From a virus, in the IMG/VR virus record IMGVR_UViG_3300012944_000345, positions 1-28,289 of that record: a stretch of 28,289 nucleotides of DNA, one strand, 5' to 3'. A program made the translations under genes and the position numbers. Shown one piece after another: positions 6,642-13,327 of this stretch. The notes under the pieces are model-generated. The model was not told the origin of the DNA and made no database searches. It worked only from the letters and a program-made list of their open reading frames with translations. Position 1 is the first letter of the stretch, and each line of letters begins with the position of its first letter.

Positions 6642-7549
6642 AGTCCAGGTTGGAATCCATCCTTGTCCTTTCGTAGACGGCTAACCATCGCCAACTCCTC
6701 CTCGCTGGGCTCCTTGCGGCCATGGCCGAGGATTTCTTCAAACTCGCGGATATCGCACACCAACGTCTCAAACTCTGCCGGGTTTGCAGACATGTGATGG
6801 TCAGGACCATCATCGTATTCGTTGAGCGTGAAATGTTTCTCGATGACCACCGCCCCGAGCGCGACGGCGGCGCACGATGACTCCGTAAACATCCCCTCCG
6901 TGTGGTCGCTGTAGCCGACACGATGTTCGTAGTTCACCATCTTCCAATTAGATTCATCCCACTCGTCTCCGAGATGTTGCAACGCAGTTATCGCCGCGAC
7001 GTTGGCTAGGTGCGGAGGACATGGGTAGAGACTGACGCAATGCATCACCGTCAAATCAACTTCGATCCTGGGACTTTCCGAAGTTGCCGCCTTGCGGCTC
7101 CATTGCCGCGCGACTGCACCTTCGATCTCCTCCAATGTCGCCATCCCGGTGCTGAGGAGCACCGGCAGCCCGGTGTCGAACGTCGCGTCCACCAGCGGCT
7201 CGTAGAGCAGCGAGCCTGACCCGAGCTTGATGCGCTTCACGCCGCAGACCTCGACCAGGAACTTGAGGCTGGCGAGGTCGTCCGGCGTCGAGCAGAACTC
7301 GATACCGATGTCCGCGCAATGGGCTGCGATCTTGGTGAACTGGTTGAAGTCCAGGGCCAAGCCCATCACCTGCTCGACCTTCGGATCCTTCCATCTGTCC
7401 ATGCGGAACAAGCTGGTGGGCACGAACGTCTGGAACTTGACGATGTCCGCGCCAGCAGACTTCGCCGCGTCACAGAGGCGTAATGCGTTGCCGAGGTCGC
7501 CATCATGATTGACAGAAACCTCGGCAATTATCGTACATCGCTTGGTCAC
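6638..7549 (-). CDS. neuB: NeuB-like nonulosonic acid synthase lacking the SAF domain
   Basis: A 303-residue TIM-barrel synthase that condenses PEP with a ManNAc-type sugar to form a nonulosonic acid. Visible are AEVSVNHDGD (9-18), KFQTF (38-42), STPDD (87-91), KLGSGSL near 108, LSTGM (132-136), MHCVSLYPCP (169-178), GYSDHTEG (212-219), EKHF (237-240) and GPDH (248-251). NeuB, LegI and PseI proteins are usually around 340-350 residues with a C-terminal antifreeze-like SAF domain. This one stops about 40 residues early, after RKDKDGFQPGL. Start is GTG at 7549, right after the stop of the previous gene, with a weak ribosome site. Confidence 0.92.
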   Translation of the reverse strand: MTKRCTIIAEVSVNHDGDLGNALRLCDAAKSAGADIVKFQTFVPTSLFRMDRWKDPKVEQVMGLALDFNQFTKIAAHCADIGIEFCSTPDDLASLKFLVEVCGVKRIKLGSGSLLYEPLVDATFDTGLPVLLSTGMATLEEIEGAVARQWSRKAATSESPRIEVDLTVMHCVSLYPCPPHLANVAAITALQHLGDEWDESNWKMVNYEHRVGYSDHTEGMFTESSCAAVALGAVVIEKHFTLNEYDDGPDHHMSANPAEFETLVCDIREFEEILGHGRKEPSEEELAMVSRLRKDKDGFQPGL

Positions 7550-7551
7550 GG

Positions 7552-7914
7552 TCAGGGCGTAACCTTTGCTGCCTCGGCCGTGAGCGCCGCCGTGACGCCG
7601 CTGATGGCCGTCACCGCCGCTGCGATGGCCGGGTCGTTCCCGGTGTTGGCGGCGGCGATCTTCGCAAGCTCTGTCTCGATGGCACTGGCCGCGGCAGCCG
7701 ATGCCGTCTGTAATGCCGCAACTGCGGCTGTCAGGTCTGTGGTGTCGCTCATGATCTGCCTCAATGCTTGGGCCTGGATTGATAGGCTTTCAACCATCGC
7801 GTTGATGGCCTGTGTCAACGTGGATAGCTGGTTCATAACCTGCGTGTGGCGGGTCGCCGCAGCCGTCTCGGTCTCGCAGGATGAACTTCCGAATAAAGAC
7901 CAAATGCTGCTCAT
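7552..7914 (-). CDS. Ala-rich coiled-coil hypothetical protein
   Basis: A 120-residue protein with a short N-terminal head (MSSIWSLFGSSSCETETAAA), then a heptad-rich segment (about 25-60) and a long Ala/Thr-rich C-terminus. Low complexity and coiled-coil character suggest a small phage structural or scaffold-like protein. I do not recognise a family. The ATG at 7914 follows GGGG at good distance. Two bases separate its stop from the neuB GTG, so it is cotranscribed with the sugar genes. Confidence 0.65.
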   Translation of the reverse strand: MSSIWSLFGSSSCETETAAATRHTQVMNQLSTLTQAINAMVESLSIQAQALRQIMSDTTDLTAAVAALQTASAAAASAIETELAKIAAANTGNDPAIAAAVTAISGVTAALTAEAAKVTP

Positions 7915-7956
7915 GTCGCCCCGCTTTTCCTCCCCTCTCAGGGAAGTTGTTGATCG

Positions 7957-8253
7957 CTAGATGTTCGACACTTTCGGCTGCGACGCGTCGGCCACCGCGG
8001 CCTTCACCGCGTCGCTGGCCGGGCTCGCAATGGTGACGATCTTCCTCACGTCGGGGAGCGCCGCCACCGCGGCGATCTTGGCGCTGTCGGTGTGCGCGAA
8101 GAGAGTCCACGCGAGCGGGATGAGAGTGCCAGCAGCGCCGCCGATCAGCGTCAATTGCTCGCTGTTGAGCCAGCCGCGGCCGACGGCTATGCCGCCGCCG
8201 AGCGCCAGCAGGTTGCGGACCAGTCCCAGAACTTGATCTTGGTTCATCTCCAT
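7957..8253 (-). CDS. Putative phage holin (Pam3-gp28-like)
   Basis: A 98-residue protein starting MEMNQDQVLGLVRNLLALGG. It has two hydrophobic segments (about 8-24 and 36-52) separated by a short turn containing NSEQL, then AHTDSAKIAAVAALPDVRKIV. This order matches the Pam3-gp28-type putative holins seen in proteobacterial phages, which form membrane lesions at the end of the lytic cycle. Either Met1 or Met3 can use the AAGGA site. No endolysin or spanin is recognisable nearby. The role is inferred from family resemblance. Confidence 0.7.
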   Translation of the reverse strand: MEMNQDQVLGLVRNLLALGGGIAVGRGWLNSEQLTLIGGAAGTLIPLAWTLFAHTDSAKIAAVAALPDVRKIVTIASPASDAVKAAVADASQPKVSNI

Positions 8254-8266
8254 CTTCCTTTCTTGG

Positions 8267-8557
8267 TTATCCCGGATACCCCAGAGCCCGCTTCTGGGAC
8301 GGTGTCAACGTGGCCAGCACGGCGTTGCGTTCTGCCTCCTGCTGATCGGCGGACGGTAATCCTGATGAATCCTCGGCGTCGTGATGGTGCGACCGTTGCG
8401 GGGTCTTCGGCGAGCCGTACGCGACCGTCTCGGCCAGACGCACGAGTGTGGTCGCGATGTTCCTGTCCGCTTGGCTGACGACTGCGCGTCTCCCCTCAAT
8501 CAGTTCCAGCGCCTCCTTGACCATCGCCTTCAGCGCGACGTTGTTCTCGTTGGTCAT
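8267..8557 (-). CDS. Hypothetical protein
   Basis: A 96-residue protein starting MTNENNVALKAMVKEALELI, with a helical first half, a His/Asp-rich patch (SHHHDAEDSS) at about 56-64, and a C-terminus LATLTPSQKRALGYPG. The ATG at 8557 overlaps the stop of the previous gene (ATGA). The C-terminal L..LT..QK.ALG pattern resembles the end of the preceding gene (LAKLTSEEKEAMGLS), so the two products may share a small C-terminal motif. Unknown function. Confidence 0.6.
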   Translation of the reverse strand: MTNENNVALKAMVKEALELIEGRRAVVSQADRNIATTLVRLAETVAYGSPKTPQRSHHHDAEDSSGLPSADQQEAERNAVLATLTPSQKRALGYPG

Positions 8558-9393
8558 GACAGTCCCATCGCCTCCTTCTCCTCCGAGGTGAGCTTCGCCA
8601 GCGCCGACGCCAACAGTTGCTGGCGCTTCTCCTTGACGACGTAGGTGATGTTGCGCTTCGCGAACACCTCCATCATCTCGGCCATCAGGGCGTCGCCCCA
8701 CTGCGGGATCGCCCGCAGCCTCTCCTCCGGCACCTGCGCCGCGTCCTGCCAGTTGTAGCACCCGCACAAGACGAGGCAGTAAACGAGCCTGGTCCCGGTC
8801 ACGAAGTCGCCGGCCGTGGCGCGGAAGCCGTCCACCTTCTCTGGCCAGTCTTCGGGGATGACCTCGCCATGCTCCATAGACGGCCGCTGGAAGGCTATCG
8901 TCTTGGACGCCACTAAACCTGCCACCTCGGCTGCTGGCGCACCAGCGGGCTCCTGGCGTCGTTCCTGGGCCACCATGGGTCCAGGCCCGCTGTCTTGCTG
9001 GCTGCGCTTGAACGGGAGTCCGCCTATCCCGGTGCCGCCCTCGTAGACCACCGGGGCTGGCTGCTGCGCCACCATCGCCTTGGCCTGGGCCGAGTCCCGC
9101 TCATTTTGACGCATGTCCTCGATGTGGGACAGCAGGTCCTTCTCGCTAATCGACCATTGACTTGCTGCGGTCCACGTCATGACGGTGCGGTGCTTGAGGC
9201 GCTGATAAAATCTAGTGGCTTCCTGGTGGCCGAGCACGTTCTCTGCCAGTGCCAACGCCAAATGGCCTGCCTCGGCGTTGCCGTTGCCCCACGCGAATCC
9301 AAGTTTGGTGTTGCCGACGGATGGCAACACGGTGACCTTGCCGCCGTCCTCGACGGTGACCTGTCCTCCTGGTACGCCGCGGAAAATCTTCAT
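8554..9393 (-). CDS. DUF6166-like N-terminus fused to an unknown C-terminal region
   Basis: A 279-residue protein. Residues 1-95 (MKIFRGVPGGQVTVEDGG, then LGFAWGNGNAEAGHLALALA and the ATRFYQRLKHRTV...W.ISEKDL pattern) resemble DUF6166, a small domain of unknown function found in phages and plasmids. A Gln/Ala/Pro-rich linker (about 105-165) leads to a C-terminal region with VYCLVLCGCYNWQDA and a final helix LASALAKLTSEEKEAMGLS. I chose ATG 9393, just after the preceding stop at 9395; an in-frame ATG at 9417 inside that gene is possible. DUF6166 is normally standalone, so the fusion is notable. Confidence 0.65.
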   Translation of the reverse strand: MKIFRGVPGGQVTVEDGGKVTVLPSVGNTKLGFAWGNGNAEAGHLALALAENVLGHQEATRFYQRLKHRTVMTWTAASQWSISEKDLLSHIEDMRQNERDSAQAKAMVAQQPAPVVYEGGTGIGGLPFKRSQQDSGPGPMVAQERRQEPAGAPAAEVAGLVASKTIAFQRPSMEHGEVIPEDWPEKVDGFRATAGDFVTGTRLVYCLVLCGCYNWQDAAQVPEERLRAIPQWGDALMAEMMEVFAKRNITYVVKEKRQQLLASALAKLTSEEKEAMGLS

Positions 9394-9394
9394 C

Positions 9395-9658
9395 TCAGGA
9401 GTTTCCTGCCCGCTCATACTCCGGCGCGCGTTCCGGGTCCGGCCACGTCGGCCGCACACCGGCATGTTCCTCGATGAGGTCGCCGGCCATCTCCTGCACC
9501 AGCAGCCGCCATTCGTCCTGCCGTTCCCTGGTCTTGACCAACCCCATGTTGACGGAGGCGAGGAAGACAGCATCCTTCATCGTGTCAGGTGAAGCCCAGT
9601 AGGCGTTCCAGTAGTTGCCCTCCTCACGAAGAGCGAGACGACCGATTTTGCTGCTCAT
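9395..9658 (-). CDS. Small conserved-looking phage hypothetical
   Basis: An 87-residue protein starting MSSKIGRLALREEGNYWNAYW. The opening IGRLALREEG and the later PDTMKDAVFLASV, with a C-terminal PTWPDPERAPEYERAG, are typical of a recurring small phage protein of unknown role. The ATG at 9658 overlaps the stop of the previous gene (ATGA at 9655-9658). Its stop lies two bases before the next ATG. Confidence 0.65.
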   Translation of the reverse strand: MSSKIGRLALREEGNYWNAYWASPDTMKDAVFLASVNMGLVKTRERQDEWRLLVQEMAGDLIEEHAGVRPTWPDPERAPEYERAGNS

Positions 9659-9840
9659 GATATCTTCGGCTGCTCAGGAAGTTTGCTGATCAAATCATAT
9701 ACACGCTTGCTCCACTGGTAGTAGCGTTGTGCCTCATTCCCATAGAAATCGTTGGGCCAGTATCCAGTGTAGGACGAGAGCCCGCTTTGCAGGAAACCAG
9801 CCGCCTCGCGCTTCAACTCACGAATGATCTCAGCGCTCAT
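9655..9840 (-). CDS. Small hypothetical protein
   Basis: A 61-residue protein (MSAEIIRELKREAAGFLQSG, then YTGYWPNDFYGNEAQRYYQW). It is rich in Tyr/Trp and probably helical. The ATG at 9840 overlaps the FemAB-like gene's stop in ATGA, and its stop overlaps the next ATG, so it is translationally coupled on both sides. No family recognised. Confidence 0.55.
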   Translation of the reverse strand: MSAEIIRELKREAAGFLQSGLSSYTGYWPNDFYGNEAQRYYQWSKRVYDLISKLPEQPKIS

Positions 9841-10919
9841 GAAGCCTCCCGTCGGTACAGCGGTTCGAAGCTGGTGCCGAACTCCGTCCCCGTCTCGGCC
9901 ACCTCCCGGCGCTTCTTCTCGGCGCACAGCCCCGCGTAGGCCGCCTCGTCGAACACCCGGAAGTAGGACATTGCCGGCGCGCGCAGGTCGGAGAACCCGG
10001 ACTTGAAGAACAGCACCGGGTCCGACGGGTCCGACGTCGCCCCTCCGCCGAGGTGGAACCGCTTGCATCCGTTGCGCGCTGCATATTGCGCCATCTCGTG
10101 GACCAGCAGGTCGTTGGCGCAAACCCTCGGATAAATGTCGGAGTTCGCGGCGAGATGGTAGTAGGCAGTGCCGTCCCGCGTCATGAGCATGAGCGCGGCC
10201 GACTGGACGATGGCGCCGACGCGGGCGTACCACACCGTCCCGAGGTCGCAGAGAGCCTTGAGGTACTCGTCCGTGAAGTACCAGCGCGTCGCTGCCTGCT
10301 TGCGCAGCATCGTCAGACGATACATCTTGATGAACACGTCGGGCTGATCGCCCATGACGATGTTGATGCCCTCCTTCATCGCCTTCTTGATGCCGGCCTT
10401 TCGGTTGGCGTGGTACTGCTCCGCGAAGTCGCCATTGAGGTCAACCCAGACGATCTGTTTGCGGGTCACAGGTTGGATGCCCGGCACGGCCTTGAGTAGC
10501 CCGAGCTGGTGCGCCGTCATGAACGGGTGCAGCGCGCAGAACTCGGTCACGACGCGGTTCTCCATAGCCCAGTTCGTGAACGCCTGGTTGAACCACTCAT
10601 AGAGCTGCGGGCCGTGATTCGACGCCGGGCCGCCGTAGCCATACGGGCTCGACACGTCGCGGCAGGTCCAAACTGCCTCCACAGCCTCATCTTCTGGCAT
10701 GCCTATGTCGAACGGGAAGATATCCCGAATGATGATCGGCTGCGCCACGACGTAGTCGCGGTAGGTGTAGGTGGCGAGACGCGCCTCATGCCCACGCAAC
10801 TCCTCCGCCGCCATGTAGTCAGGCGTCCAGTGAACGTCATGCAGTGCCTGCGGCAGCTGGTAGATCGTCCGCAGCCACTTGTCGCGGTCGTTCACCGGAT
10901 GGAGGAGTTCGAAACCCAT
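9837..10919 (-). CDS. FemAB/GNAT-like acyltransferase
   Basis: A 360-residue protein with the layout of FemAB-like GNAT proteins (Acetyltransf_6/BioF2-like). It has an N-terminal domain, a central NRKAGIKKAMKEGINIVMGD segment, then VWYARVGAIVQSAALMLMTRDGTAYYHLAANSD and a GCKRFHLGGGATSDPSDPVLFFKSGF block. That last block is typical of FemAB proteins linked to extracellular polysaccharide. Such enzymes acylate or aminoacylate amino sugars or lipid-linked precursors. In this operon it could N-acylate the amino sugar made by the aminotransferase, taking the place of a LegH-type acetyltransferase, but this is inference. The ATG at 10919 overlaps the previous stop by one base (TGATG), with GGAAA upstream. 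Confidence 0.8.
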   Translation of the reverse strand: MGFELLHPVNDRDKWLRTIYQLPQALHDVHWTPDYMAAEELRGHEARLATYTYRDYVVAQPIIIRDIFPFDIGMPEDEAVEAVWTCRDVSSPYGYGGPASNHGPQLYEWFNQAFTNWAMENRVVTEFCALHPFMTAHQLGLLKAVPGIQPVTRKQIVWVDLNGDFAEQYHANRKAGIKKAMKEGINIVMGDQPDVFIKMYRLTMLRKQAATRWYFTDEYLKALCDLGTVWYARVGAIVQSAALMLMTRDGTAYYHLAANSDIYPRVCANDLLVHEMAQYAARNGCKRFHLGGGATSDPSDPVLFFKSGFSDLRAPAMSYFRVFDEAAYAGLCAEKKRREVAETGTEFGTSFEPLYRREAS

Positions 10920-11131
10920 CAGCGTTTCCGTTCATAATAGCTGCCGAGCGACCTTTTTTGAAACTTGCCGCATTTCTTGCAGTATCTCGTCTTGTATCTT
11001 TCAACGAGCACCGTCTCTGCCAAATCTGACCCAGCCGTCGCGAAAATGGAGAACGCTGACGCCCACCTGGAACTATCTTCCTTCCATGACTGCCAGTCAT
11101 GCCAGCAGAGCAACTCTTTGAAAAATCTCAT
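10919..11131 (-). CDS. Small zinc-finger-like protein
   Basis: A 70-residue basic protein: MRFFKELLCWHDWQSW, then a central helix, then TRYCKKCGKFQKRS. C...HDWxxW followed by a CxxC pair is a layout I have seen in tiny phage metal-binding proteins; the first Cys/His and the later CKKCG could bind one zinc. The ATG at 11131 follows AGGAG by seven bases and overlaps the previous stop by one base. Specific role unknown. Confidence 0.65.
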   Translation of the reverse strand: MRFFKELLCWHDWQSWKEDSSRWASAFSIFATAGSDLAETVLVERYKTRYCKKCGKFQKRSLGSYYERKR

Positions 11132-11595
11132 CAGCGAACTCCTGGCGGGAGGATAATGCGGTTGCGCCCCTGCGGCTTGGCGATGATGTCCTTTGCCTTT
11201 TTCAGGATTTGCTGCCCGACCTCAAAGGCAAACGTCGGGTCGACCTGCCCCATCTTGTTGATGCCGAGCACGAAGTTCGCCTCGTGCGTCGTCCCTGGGT
11301 CGAACCCGAGGATCACCCCGCCGCGGAGGCTCTCGTGCGTCGACACCCCGAACACGTCCGGGTAGCGCAGCACGGAGCTGCCGATGGAGAGCTTCTTGCG
11401 GAGGACCGCGTGGAACAGCTCGTTCACCTGGTCCGCCAGCCGGCCCACCTGCTCCGGGCGCATCGCCAGCGCCACCTGGGTGCCGTCCTGCCGGTCGCAC
11501 ACCAGCACGGCCAGGGTCCCGTCCTCGGAGACCGAATGATTCGCCACCCTGGTGACGAACATGGTCAGAAGCTTGTTTTTCGCGTCGTCTGGCAC
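11131..11595 (-). CDS. Hypothetical protein, first gene of the leftward operon
   Basis: A 154-residue soluble protein. A beta-rich N-terminal part (TLAVLVCDRQDGTQVALAMRPEQVG) reads like a small sandwich, followed by GFDPGTTHEANFVLGI and a basic C-terminus. Start is GTG at 11595 with a GGGGG site six to seven bases upstream. It is the first gene after the divergent intergenic region, so its promoter should be the candidate at 11623-11652. No family recognised. Confidence 0.6.
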   Translation of the reverse strand: MPDDAKNKLLTMFVTRVANHSVSEDGTLAVLVCDRQDGTQVALAMRPEQVGRLADQVNELFHAVLRKKLSIGSSVLRYPDVFGVSTHESLRGGVILGFDPGTTHEANFVLGINKMGQVDPTFAFEVGQQILKKAKDIIAKPQGRNRIILPPGVR

Positions 11596-11622
11596 CGGTT
11601 TCCCCCGCTGGAAAAGCTGATG

Positions 11623-11652
11623 ACCCTACGCACAAGGGCAAGAAATCGTCAA
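11623..11652 (-). promoter_or_regulatory. Candidate promoter of the 11595-1 leftward operon
   Basis: On the minus strand TTGACG (11652-11647) is followed after 18 bases by TAGGGT (11628-11623). The -35 box fits sigma70 well; the -10 box is poor (3 of 6). The -35 box overlaps a GTCAACATTGG sequence resembling the GTCAACACCGG motif seen in three other places, so a shared regulator is possible. Confidence 0.35.
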
Positions 11653-11670
11653 CATTGGCTGATTTTTTTG

Positions 11671-11741
11671 TTTACATCCCTCCCGTGATTGTCTATATAT
11701 CGACTCGTCAGCAGGGCATCACGCCCGATCTCCAAAGGAGA
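11671..11741 (+). promoter_or_regulatory. Rightward sigma70-like promoter with conserved leader (copy A)
   Basis: TTTACA (11671-11676), a 17-base spacer and TATATA (11694-11699) form a good sigma70 promoter in front of the gene at 11749. From 11690 to 11716 the sequence is identical for 27 bases to the mirror-image copy at 22191-22217. A second shared block (11724-11741) holds TCTCC-AAA-GGAGA, a small hairpin whose right arm is the ribosome site. The conserved initial transcribed region suggests a shared leader function beyond the promoter boxes. Confidence 0.8.
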
Positions 11742-11748
11742 AAACGAC

Positions 11749-12249
11749 ATGAAGACCCAAACCAACATCGTAGCCCTCCCCCAAGCCAAGCCGGCGTCCC
11801 GCCGCGCCCGCCGGACATCGACCGCCGCCCGCGTCGCCAAGCAGTACGGCCCCGCCGCCGGCCTCGGGACCGTCATCAGCGTCCTGCTCGGCCTCAGCCT
11901 CACCCACCTCGCCCGCGGGATCAGCATCGTCACCGGCTGCCCCGCCCTGGAAGGCACCGCGATGGCGGTCGGCCTCGACCTCCTGATCGTTAGCCTCGAG
12001 GTGGCTATGGTCGTCACCGCCGGGACGAAGTCGAACAAGGCGGTCGCGCGGTTCGCCAACCCGGCCCTGATCGCCGCCTTCGGGTGGTCCTCGGCGCTCA
12101 ACGCCCTGGCTTTCGGCTCCGGCGCTCCCGACAGCACCTACCACCGGATGACGGTCACGGGCGCTGCGCTCGGTGCCAGCATCCCCGCCTTGATCTACGC
12201 CGGCACCCGGGCATGGGCAGCGCTGGCGATCAACAGCAAGCAGCATTAA
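11749..12249 (+). CDS. Four-span membrane protein
   Basis: A 166-residue protein. A basic, Ala-rich cytoplasmic N-terminus (about 1-40) precedes four hydrophobic segments: GTVISVLLGLSLTHLA (about 40-55), the segment from AMAVGLDLLIVSLEVAMVV, ALIAAFGWSSALNALAFG, and GAALGASIPALIYAGTRA at the end. The ATG at 11749 is eight bases after AAAGGAG; upstream in-frame codons would lie inside the promoter. It is the first gene of the rightward unit, so it is probably expressed early. Possible roles are superinfection exclusion or membrane anchoring, without sequence proof. Topology loosely recalls DUF2637/SpdA-like membrane proteins. Confidence 0.75.
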   Translation: MKTQTNIVALPQAKPASRRARRTSTAARVAKQYGPAAGLGTVISVLLGLSLTHLARGISIVTGCPALEGTAMAVGLDLLIVSLEVAMVVTAGTKSNKAVARFANPALIAAFGWSSALNALAFGSGAPDSTYHRMTVTGAALGASIPALIYAGTRAWAALAINSKQH

Positions 12250-12255
12250 GGCCTT

Positions 12256-12290
12256 TCCGGCCGGGGGCATCTTCGGGTGCCCCTCCCGGA
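12256..12290 (+). terminator. Post-stop hairpin with cUUCGg tetraloop
   Basis: Seven bases after the TAA of the membrane protein, an outer TCCGG/CCGGA pair encloses an 8-base-pair stem (GGGGCATC with GGTGCCCC, one G-U pair) capped by TTCG. No U-run follows, so it is a poor intrinsic terminator. It may instead protect or process the mRNA between genes. Confidence 0.6.
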
Positions 12291-12324
12291 GCGGCTTGGA
12301 CCGACTCCAGATGGAGAACCACAA

Positions 12325-12543
12325 ATGATGCTGCCGCGCGCCAAATGGCACAAGAGTGTGACCGAGGAGACTATCCTCGGCGCTGTCGCCCGCCGCCGTT
12401 CATCCCTCGAAGACCCAGGGTTTTGCCTCGCCTGCGGACTTGAACACGGCGGCATTGAACCGGACGCCCGCGGCTATGAATGCGAAGGTTGCGGTGAACC
12501 ACAGGTCTACGGCGACGAAGAACTTCTGATGGAGATCGCCTGA
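12325..12543 (+). CDS. Small zinc-ribbon protein
   Basis: A 72-residue protein. Residues 1-28 are basic and helical (MMLPRAKWHKSVTEETILGA). Two Cys pairs (CLACG, then CEGCG about 20 residues on) form a zinc ribbon, and the end is acidic (YGDEELLMEIA). The start at 12325 has GGAG in the leader AGATGGAGAACCAC, which is repeated before the next gene. It probably binds nucleic acid or protein. This architecture is common among small phage regulators, but no family was identified. Confidence 0.7.
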   Translation: MMLPRAKWHKSVTEETILGAVARRRSSLEDPGFCLACGLEHGGIEPDARGYECEGCGEPQVYGDEELLMEIA

Positions 12544-12552
12544 CGCGCGACG

Positions 12553-12572
12553 TGCGCCGTATCCGCGGCGCA
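12553..12572 (+). terminator. Post-stop hairpin
   Basis: TGCGCCG and CGGCGCA form a perfect 7-base-pair stem around a 6-base loop, starting nine bases after the TGA of the zinc-ribbon gene. There is no U-run, as with the other post-stop hairpins of this window. Confidence 0.5.
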
Positions 12573-12613
12573 TATCGGGCCTCAGCCCAACCGCCAAAGA
12601 TGGAGAACCACCG

Positions 12614-13327
12614 ATGATCGCCATGACCAACGCCAACATGAGAAACCTGCCGACCACGCCAGCGCCCGCGCCGGAAAAGTCCTGGGACAAGCGCGACCGC
12701 GCCGTGAAGGCCGCCATCGCCGAGCTCGGACCGCAGGCCATCCCGGAGTTCGACTTCACCGTCGTCAAGTGCGACAAGCGCTGGATGTGGCGCGCGACCG
12801 CCGCGGACAAGCGCCCGCCCGTCAGCGACGCCCAGGTCAAGGCCAACGGCGGGAAGCGCGCGGTCGACGCCCTGGTCAGCGTGCCCGACCGGCTGGCCGG
12901 CGAGGCCATCACCGCTGCGGCCGTGGAGAAGATCATGGCCGCGGCCAGGAAGCCGGTCGACACCACCGAGGACGCCAACGGCGTGCCCAAGTTCCTGAAG
13001 CGCGACGGCGACAAGAGCGTCGAGGCGCAAGAGGCGCTCGTCGCCAAGCACAAGAAGACCATCGGGCCGGACCGGGTGATCAAGAACCCGCCGGACGCAA
13101 AGACCGCCAAGAATCGCGCCGAGAAGACTGCTGGAAAAGGCATCAGCAAGACGGCCATGGTCGGCCAGCTCCTGCTGCGCAAGGAAGGCTGCACGACCGC
13201 AGATATCCTCGCCGCCACTAAGTGGCCGTCCGTTTCTGTGCCGGCTCAGGCCAAGGCAGTCGGACTCGGCTTGCGCAAGGAGAAGGACGGCAAGGTCACG
13301 CGGTACTTTGGAGTGCCGAAGAAGTAG
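12614..13327 (+). CDS. Protein with DUF3489-like winged-helix C-terminus
   Basis: A 237-residue basic protein. Residues 1-165 are Ala/Lys/Pro-rich and partly disordered (KCDKRWMWRATAADKRPPVSD, later KNPPDAKTAKNRAEKT). Residues 175-235 (SKTAMVGQLLLRKEGCTTADILAATKW, ending RYFGV) match the pattern of DUF3489, a small winged-helix-like domain usually read as K...LL.R.EGAT...L..ATGW. This suggests DNA binding. The start at 12614 uses the repeated GGAGAACCAC leader. Its last 32 bases overlap the end of the convergent methyltransferase gene. Confidence 0.65.
   Translation: MIAMTNANMRNLPTTPAPAPEKSWDKRDRAVKAAIAELGPQAIPEFDFTVVKCDKRWMWRATAADKRPPVSDAQVKANGGKRAVDALVSVPDRLAGEAITAAAVEKIMAAARKPVDTTEDANGVPKFLKRDGDKSVEAQEALVAKHKKTIGPDRVIKNPPDAKTAKNRAEKTAGKGISKTAMVGQLLLRKEGCTTADILAATKWPSVSVPAQAKAVGLGLRKEKDGKVTRYFGVPKK

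Noticed and set aside
11719-12351. 210-codon leftward frame opposite the four-span membrane protein
   Set aside because: Gly/Arg/Ala-rich antisense frame with no support, against a plus-strand gene with a strong promoter, ribosome site and membrane segments.
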